A DNA stretch of 64,000 nucleotides from NCBI RefSeq assembly GCF_041146395.1, contig NC_091006.1, positions 5,772,001-5,836,000 on the forward strand. Direction: 5' to 3'. This DNA comes from Eulemur rufifrons (Eukaryota > Chordata > Mammalia > Primates > Lemuridae). The position numbers and the translations under genes are program-made. The notes below the pieces were generated by a model, which worked only from the letters and a program-made list of their open reading frames with translations, had not been told where the DNA came from and made no database searches. Shown piece by piece: positions 56,870 through 64,000 of this stretch; the stretch's first letter is position 1, and each line of letters opens with the position of its first letter.

Positions 56870-57590
56870 AGACCTTTGGTTTGGAAGGCAGAGAGACCCA
56901 GGTTCAAATTTAGGATCTGCCGTTTGCCAGCTGTGTGACTTTGGGTAACTGACTTCACTTCTCTGTGCCTTGATTTCCGTATCTATAAAATGGGGATTTA
57001 AATAGCCGCCGCTTCCTAGAGTTCTTTTGAGGATGCAATGAAAATATCATGTGTAAAGTGCTTAGCACAGCAGCTGGCACATAGCGCTTAGTAAATTAAA
57101 CCATTTATTCAGCCCTTTTCCCAGTGGCCTGGAGACCCTCTCAGGGAGGGGCTCTAGTTGTAGTCTTGGTCAGACTCAAAACTGGTTTAGTTGACTTCCC
57201 TTCCTACAGCCTCAGGTTCCTCATTTATAAAATGAGACAATCACAGTATCACTCTCAAAGGATTGTAAGGATTTGCTGAGATTGTATTCCTAGTCAAGAG
57301 CCGTCTCTTACTAAGTAGCAGCTTTTATGTATTATAATTGTTCTTCAGTATTCTCCATCTGGCCCAGAGGCTGCCTAACTGTGGGCTGTGTGACATGACA
57401 GCCCTGAGCTCCCCCACACGTGTGCTCCCAGCCTCAGTGTCCCATCTGTGAAATGGCAGTCATAGGACTTTTGTGCCAGGATTGTTGTGATGTTTCCAGG
57501 AGATAATTCATATTTAGTATTTAGAACAGGGCCCAGTACATAATAAGTGCTTAATAAATGTATCTTGCTGGTTTTTTTTTTTTTTCGGCC
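56870..57590 (+). repeat. three MIR elements in a row
   Basis: Three separate MIR-type cores: 56870-57110 (gacccaggttcaaatttagg, gtgtgactttgggtaactga), 57140-57330 (ctcaggttcctcatttataa) and 57360-57570 (gctgtgtgacatgacag ... aataagtgcttaataaatgt). Confidence 0.75.
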
Positions 57591-57759
57591 CTTTCTGCTT
57601 CTGTTTGTATCTATAAGGCAGAGTGGGGACAAGATTAGTGTTTCTCCCCCTACTCTCAAGTTTTACTCACCAAAGGTTAAACTGGGGAACATACTGCAGT
57701 ATAGGGGGCCTAAGAAGAGCTGGGGCTGACCTGGCATGAGCAGCCGCCTGCTCACACGC

Positions 57760-58115
57760 CCTTCCCCAACAAGCCAGTGTATTCACTCCAGTGCTTCAAT
57801 TACTGTCCAAGTGATGCCATCTCTTGACTGTGTATCTCAAAGCCACACTAACCCCCTGAGCTCCATCTCCAAATGTGGAGCCTGTGCTTTGTTGATGTCT
57901 CCTGATGGCTGTTCCCTGGGCACCATAAACTCAACATGTCCAACCCGAACTCTTCTTCCCCCCAGACCCAGTAGTCACCGTCTTGGCAATGGACCAACAC
58001 TGACCTGGTTGCCCAAACCAAAAACTTGGGAATTGTCCTTCTTTCCCAGCCTTCCCATGTCTAGTTGGCAAGAAGGATGGAGCTGCCATTTCATACAAAT
58101 GCCATTTCATTGGCC
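57760..58115 (+). repeat. L2 LINE fragment
   Basis: L2 3'-part wording (cattaactcaacatgtccaa type: aaactcaacatgtccaaccc, ttgggaattgtccttctttc). Diverged, with no open frame of note. Confidence 0.55.
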
Positions 58116-58119
58116 TACA

Positions 58120-59040
58120 TGGTCTCTCATCTCATGGGCACTGAAAATTCCCCTAAGCTCCTGGCGGTGGCCTATTCTGAAGAGGTTGTTTCTTTTAAGT
58201 CACCAAGGATTAACACATGTAAGCATATGTAACATGTATTACTAGGGCAGAGAAGACATTATGGACTTGGCTAGACTGCAGTGGCTGTGGATGTGGCATG
58301 AAACTGGCTTTCAGGGGACCCATTTCAGCCTGGCAAAGATTGGCTGAGTTGTTAATTTCTTTCTGAAAAGTTATACCGTGTCAGTGGGTTAGAATATCCT
58401 GTATGGGAAGGTGGCTGTCCTGGGCATTTCAGGAGGCAGCACACATACCACACACCTGAGAGGAGCCTGGGGATGGCATTTATTAGGTCTCCCTTTGGGT
58501 TGAGTCTTTTGTCAGAAACCTGTCACTGTGATTGCATTTGGTGATGGAAACCATGGTCTCTATCACATTTGTGATGGCCACCAAGTTTACCTAAGTGTTT
58601 TGTTAATCTGAGGAAATAAAGCAGTGACTTTAAAAAAATCTTAGTTGTTCTCAATTACTAGTGACAACAGCACATGGTTTTTTAGTAGTCTGTATAGAAT
58701 GATCTAAGAGTTAAATGTGAGCCTGTTTTTCAGACATTGCAGTTGTTAGGTGGTAAATCAACAGTGGGATTTAGAATGTGCAGTGATTGGCACCCAGGTT
58801 TGGGGTTTTTGTTTTTTTTTTTTTTGCTGTAAAACCCATATTTTACCATATATTTCAAACTTAGGCTTAGTAACTTACAGAATCTAAATTTAAAGTATTT
58901 ATGTTTTAATAAGAGAATTCAATAGCCGTTTCCTCTAAAGTAGTGTTTGTTTTTAGTTGTTAGAAGGAGAGGCTATTGGACAAATTTGTGTTTTCTTTAC
59001 AACTGATAGTCCTCCCATTTTTTAGGACTATTCTTGTCAT
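58120..59040 (+). other. presumed SIPA1L3 intron 1, nothing recognised
   Basis: No coding or RNA gene seen. T runs near 58812. Confidence 0.5.
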
Positions 59041-59049
59041 GGCCTTTTT

Positions 59050-59995
59050 TTCTGTGTGTGATTGGACTGAGTTTGGCTTTAAAAAAAGTTACACATGAAA
59101 TACATACTCCCTGCAACATGTCGACAATACAGAGAGATAGAAGGAAAATATAATTGCCGCCCTCCACTCCAAAATCCCATGCCCGCAGAGAGAACCATTT
59201 ATTCAGACAGCGAGTGTCTATTAACACACTGCCACATTAGAAAAACAAAATTTTTTCCTTGAGGCCACAGTGTTTTATTATGAAAATAGAATAAAAACTT
59301 CGAAAACAAAACGATCCTTTCTAATTTCATGAAAAATTTATTTTTTATTGTTTTCTGTGCATGAGTCATATGCAATTAAATTGTCAATATTAATTGTAAC
59401 AATAAGAACATCAACAAGTAAGATTTTCACGAAGCAACTGCAGGGTTTTGCCCAGGGGACCACCCATCATGTAACATGTATGCTACAGCATGGCATCGTG
59501 AGTTGCCTGCACACCACTTGGCTCTCAAGGTAAAGAGACGTGTGAGTTACATATGCTTCACAAGGCCCTGGGGTCAAAAGTAACGTGAATTGAATACAAC
59601 TTACATGGTGGTTAATGTAAGTGGATGTGCTCTCTGCCCTTGGCGATTTGGGTGGATGCTCTCATTTAACTTTTTCTGTGCTTATATTGATTGCATATGT
59701 GTGTGTGTATATATACATGTATCAATTGTTTTCTTCCTCCTCTCCTGCCACTCCCAAAAAGAGGAGGGGTAGCGATCAGGCTACACATTTGTAATTTGTT
59801 TTTTTGATTTAATGATTGGGGTATAGTTCTTTAAGTCATTGCATATAGATCTGACTCATTCTTTTAACAGCCGGACCCACATTCTTCAGTACGGAGAGAC
59901 CATCTTTATTCCATCATTCCCCGACAGCTGGACATTTAGGTTGTTTCTGAGATTTTTTTAGCTCATCAAACACATCTAATAAGCATCCTTTCACA
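59050..59995 (+). repeat. L1M 3'-end fragments
   Basis: Phrases such as acacatgaaatacatactcc and cagctggacatttaggttgt are old L1 3' UTR wording. A (GT)n/(AT)n patch sits near 59695-59715. Confidence 0.5.
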
Positions 59996-59999
59996 TAGG

Positions 60000-60232
60000 C
60001 AGTATGGCATAGTGGCTAAAAACACACCGTGGAGCCATGTGCCCTGGGTGCAAAATCTGTCTCTGTCCTATGCTAGTTGTGACACCTTAGGTAAGTCACT
60101 TGTCCTTCTGGGCCTTAGTTTCCTGATCTGAAAATGGAGATGATACCAGTACCTTCCTCAGATGGCAGTTGTTGAGAGAGGGTTCTATGAGATCATCTAT
60201 GTCAAGCTTTCAGGGCAGGGCCAGCTGTTGTG
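60000..60232 (+). repeat. MIR element
   Basis: gtatggcatagtggctaaaa, gtgacaccttaggtaagtca, tttcctgatctgaaaatgga and ggttctatgagatcatctat follow MIRb order. Confidence 0.85.
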
Positions 60233-60739
60233 ATCTCTCAAACCCAGAGTAACTCAAAGCCCTGTGGGGCAGGGCTCACAACAAGAGCCAGCTCAATCAT
60301 TGGAAATGCCAAGTTGTATAGCAGGGATCTCGCCTGGAGATGTTGGGAGTCTAGGGTGAGGGACCCAGCTGCCATGGAATGAAGGGAAGAGATTTGCCCA
60401 GAAAGGGTGATAAGAGCCAACAAGGTGGCCTGACCGCAGTGAGCAGTGGTGGTTAAGGGGCTGGTGGTGGTGCATCAGTGGAAAATATCACTCTTCATAT
60501 TTGCAAGAAGCATGTAGTGGTTGGAAGGTGGCTTAGGTGGTTGACGATCTGGGTTCAAATCCCAGCATAGCCACTAACTTTTGCAAGATGTGCATTAAGC
60601 TTTTTTTTTTTTTTCCATTGCAAAATGGGCATTAATAGTAGTCTTTATTCAGTGGTTTTTGGAGACTGAATGAAATCTCTGCAAAACTTTCAGCACATTG
60701 GGCTGTTGTTAGCCCTGTGTAATTAGGCTACTATTCTTA

Positions 60740-61400
60740 TTTTCTGGAGTTGACAAATTTATTGAGCACCTACCATGTGCACATCCTGTTCTTGGCACTG
60801 GGGATTCCAGCAGTGAACAAGACAGGCAAGATCCTTGCTCTCCTACGGTTCACATTCTAGCCAGGGAGACACACAATAAACAAATCCTGATCCTGCCACT
60901 TTCAGATGGTTTTAAGTATGGTGGAGAAAATGACGGGGTGAAGGGATAGTAAGTGGCTGATGGGGCAGGATGGTGGTGGGGAAGAGGTGCTACTTCAGCT
61001 CGGATGGCCAGGGAAGGTCTCCCAGGCCTCTCTGAGGTGGAGTCATGTGAGCTGAGACCTTATAATGAGCAACAGGCACTGGCTGTGCCAAGAGTTCGGG
61101 GAGGAACATTCCAGGCAGAGGGAACAGCAAGTGTAAAGGCCCAGAAGTAGGAATGAGTTTGCTACAATAAGAATGTCATCGTGACTGGAGAAGGGTGAAT
61201 TCCTATTTTTCAAGTTTACATTACTTTAATTTTTATACAATTACAATAATGATAGCAGCTAAGAGTTACCTAGCGCTTAGTCTGCGTTAGATGCTCTTCT
61301 GAGCATTTCACACATTTCCTCAGTTAATCCTGACAGTAGTCCAGTGAAGTAGTTAATTTTATTGAACTTATTTTACAGATGAGGAAACTGACTCCATACT
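60740..61400 (+). repeat. MIR/L2-type relics
   Basis: 60755-60880 (attgagcacctaccatgtgc ... agtgaacaagacaggcaaga) is L2/MIR 3'-type sequence. 61235-61400 (gatagcagctaagagttacc ... gaacttattttacagatgag) is a MIR. The stretch between them shows nothing coding. Confidence 0.65.
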
Positions 61401-62162
61401 CCATGCTCTTCACTTGCATGCCAGACTCTCCTCCTAGGCTCTCTTTGCTAGGCAGAGGCAAATTTAGGAAGTGGACTCAGCATTTCCTTTCCATGTTGTT
61501 TGACATGCAAAGCACTGCAGACCTAATTCATGGGGCAGCAGGAGCAGTCTGGGATGCAGCATCATTTCCACTGGTACTAAGACATGATGGGGTCGATTTC
61601 TGTTGAGATGGTTTGTTGGTTGTTTCAAAACTAAAGGCCTTTCAGCAGAGCCTATCAAATAAAGCAAGGATGACTGTTTGCCTGCCACACTACACACATG
61701 TTGACGTGAAACAAGGTGTGGTGTCTAAGGAGATTGAACAGGGTGAATGTCTCATTTGGGTGAGCTCTGCAAGGGCACTTGGGCTGGCAGGGGAAAGGGT
61801 GTTTTTTTAAAGCACCAGGCCAGCCTTCCAGGCTGTTAAAGTATCACACTACAACCCAGCAACTAAAATGATGATGCGTGGCCCTTTAAGGAACCCAGGA
61901 CTCTGCTCTAGCACCATGACCCGTGTCCAGTTTGATTTGATGCACCTGGGGCCGTAGAGGTTGTTAAATATTTTGAATGAAGGGCAGCCCTGGTTACATG
62001 TGAGGACAGTAGTGTGTGCTTTTAAGACCAGAAGTATGGAGAGCATCTTTGATCCATCCATCTATGAAACATTTCTGCTATCTACCCTGTGTGCCAGGCA
62101 CCAAGCTAGACCCTGACATGGGTATAAAGTTGAATATGATACCAGTTCTCAAGGGTCTGTGA

Positions 62163-62785
62163 CAGTGCTGTTCATTAGAAATATAATTTGGGCCACTGAT
62201 GAGCACCACATATGTAATCTAAAATTTTCTAGTGGCCATATTTTAAAAAGTAAAAAGAAGCAGAGGAAATTAGTTTTAATAATATATTTTATTTAATCCA
62301 AAATATCATTTCAACATGTAATCAATGTAAAAATTACTAATGAAATATTTTACATTCCTTTTTTCACATTAAGTCTTTAAAATACAGGCCGTGGCCGGGA
62401 GCAGTGGCTCATGCCTTTAATCCTAGCACTTTGGGAGGCTGAAGTAGGAGAATCACTTGAGCCCAGGAGTTCGAGACCAGCCTGGGCAAAAGCGAGACCC
62501 TGTCTCTACAAAAAGTAAAAAAATCAAGCCAGGCGTGGTGGCATGTTCCTGTGGCTCCAGCTACTTAGGAGGCTGAGGTGGGAGGATTGCTTCAGTCCAG
62601 GTGCCCCTGTACTCCAGCCTGGGCAACACAGCAGGACCCTGTCTCTTTAAAAAAAAAAAAAAAAGTCTTCAAAATACAGTGTGTATTTTACACTTTCAGC
62701 ACATCTCAATTTGCACTAGCCACAAATTGCATATGCTCAGTAGCTACATGTGGCTCATGGCTGCTACCATATTGGACAGCCTGGG
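62163..62785 (+). mobile_element. non-autonomous hAT-like DNA transposon split by an Alu
   Basis: The two halves (gacagtgctgttcattagaa ... ttcaacatgtaatcaatgta, and cacatctcaatttgcactag ... taccatattggacagcctgg) form one recognisable MER-type element interrupted by the Alu at 62393. The subfamily name is uncertain. Confidence 0.6.
62393..62662 (+). repeat. Alu, sense
   Basis: A full-length Alu of the older type (no strepsirrhine middle insert; ctgtctctacaaaaagtaaa linker). Near-identical target duplications are aagtctttaaaatacag (62371-62387) and aagtcttcaaaatacag (62663-62679). Confidence 0.92.
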
Positions 62786-62959
62786 CTGGGAGTATGAGAC
62801 TCACATGTAAACCAAGGGTAGTAGTTCACCGTGATAGAGCAAACATGCCATCCCTATTTTATATTGGTGGAGAAGGACAGATGGGGGATGTGAAGCATAT
62901 ATATCAGAAGCAACTTCTTGGGTCATTTAGGCTCTTAAAAAAAAAAAAAAAGTAGCAAG

Positions 62960-63140
62960 CATAGCTAACTTAAGAGCAAAGGTGCCTTAGGTACCTGACA
63001 TTGTGCTTAGTGCTGGTGTTTGTTACCTGTGTTCTGAGGTGGCAGGGACAATGATTATTCCCATTTTACAGATGAGGAAGCTGAAGTATGGCAATGAGAG
63101 GTCACTGCTCAGGGTTGGAAAGTGATGAAGGCTTAATTTG
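62960..63140 (+). repeat. MIR element
   Basis: Core gtacctgacattgtgcttag ... gattattcccattttacaga, tgaggaagctgaagtatggc. Confidence 0.75.
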
Positions 63141-63144
63141 AGCT

Positions 63145-64000
63145 TAGGTCCAGAGTCTACCTCTGGACTGTCTTTTCGATCTCTGTTGTACATGCTGCGT
63201 TAGAGGGAGTTTGAGGGGGATAGGGTCTGAGTTTGAGCAATGCAACCACAGGAAGGACTTTTTGCACAAAACGGATTCCCGGAGTTTGTCAGCATCAGTC
63301 CTGGGATTCTGTTGGGGCCAGGGTGCTGGATTGAGACCTGAGTGACTGACACATCTGCTCCTTAAATTGAGCCCCAGGTTTGCTGGAAACGGGGACCTTA
63401 CCTCCCAGGGAAAATAGAGGTGTTTGGAGACTTGGGAGGAGGTTTGTAGGGAGAGTGAGGGAGGCAGGGAAGGGCCCAGCCAGTTTGAAAGCTTGTTTCT
63501 AACCTGCTTCTTTGGGCGTGAAGCCTCTTTTCTCTTGTGTCTCCTGACTCTGGCCCTCGTGGCTGTGGGTCCCTGTGGGCTCTGTGTCCTCCTGTGCACT
63601 CGGCAACCGCAGAGCTGAGTGTGTGAGCAATTGCCCTTGCTCTGCTCCAGAGACATTGCTGGTGGCTGGGGTATGGGGAGGGGATGTCACAGTGCTTTCC
63701 TGTCAACTCTATAAGGGTCATTATTCCAGACTTTTAAGTACTCTCCTGGTTGAGGGTTCTCCATCTCGGGATGAGTCTGGGCCTCCTTTGTAAACAATAC
63801 AGGTGTTGGAGATTCTGAGCTTGTTCCTGTCCCCAGGTGGTGATTCACCACTCTTATCTCCTGCTGCTAGACAGTGCCCGGCACATAAAAGATGCTCAGT
63901 AAGTATCTGTTGACTGAATTAATGATGCTAGCCGGCATTCACCGATCTCTCGTTATGTACTAGGTACTGTTCTGAGCGCTTTTCATGCAGTATCTCATTT
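63145..64000 (+). other. presumed SIPA1L3 intron 1 to window end
   Basis: No exon seen. MIR/L2-type phrases recur at 63870-63960 (gcccggcacataaaagatgc, tatgtactaggtactgttct), and the last element is cut by the window edge. Confidence 0.5.

Overview
This is vertebrate nuclear DNA, almost certainly from a strepsirrhine primate (lemur or loris group). The evidence is the many dimeric Alu elements carrying the strepsirrhine-type diagnostic middle segment (an extra stretch around 'gacaactaaaaatatatag' and the 'gaggttgctgtgagctaggctgacgcc' right arm). MIR, L2, L1M, MER5, Tigger and MLT-type relics typical of eutherians are also present. There are no bacterial features. Species identity is inferred, not proven.

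Layout: (1) 2.6-15.9 kb, plus strand: a complete KRAB zinc-finger gene with a CpG-rich promoter, a 9-nt first coding exon, KRAB-A and KRAB-B exons, and a C2H2 exon with 12 intact fingers. A mariner element and several Alus lie in its introns. (2) 16-19.8 kb: intergenic, with L1 and MIR relics and a CT-rich low-complexity block. (3) 19.8-26.3 kb, minus strand: a frameshifted, Alu-interrupted paralogue of WDR87 (WDR87B-type pseudogene). A Tigger1 element loaded with two Alus follows at 26.4-28.9 kb. (4) 31.9-33.0 kb: an orphan CpG island with several ACTAC-type promoter motifs. (5) 33.4-38.4 kb: a dense repeat graveyard (L2, MLT-like LTR, L1, Alus). (6) 39.2-49.5 kb, minus strand: intact WDR87, with a WD40/HEAT-like N-terminal part and an enormous charged coiled-coil exon. 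Its extreme N-terminal exon was not located. (7) 55.2-56.7 kb: a CpG island that, by remembered synteny with human 19q13, should be the SIPA1L3 promoter (plus strand) and possibly also serves WDR87 on the other strand. The remaining ~7.5 kb would be SIPA1L3 intron 1, filled with MIR, L2, L1M and hAT relics.

The KRAB-ZNF / WDR87B / WDR87 / SIPA1L3 order matches the human chromosome 19q13 neighbourhood as I remember it. The zinc-finger gene appears to be on the opposite strand from its nearest human counterparts. I see no wholly new biological system. The best leads are a near-identical 129-bp tract shared by WDR87 and its broken paralogue, a duplicated C-terminal module in the paralogue, recurrent ZNF143-like promoter motifs at all three CpG islands, and an in-frame zinc-finger remnant beyond the stop codon of the KRAB gene.
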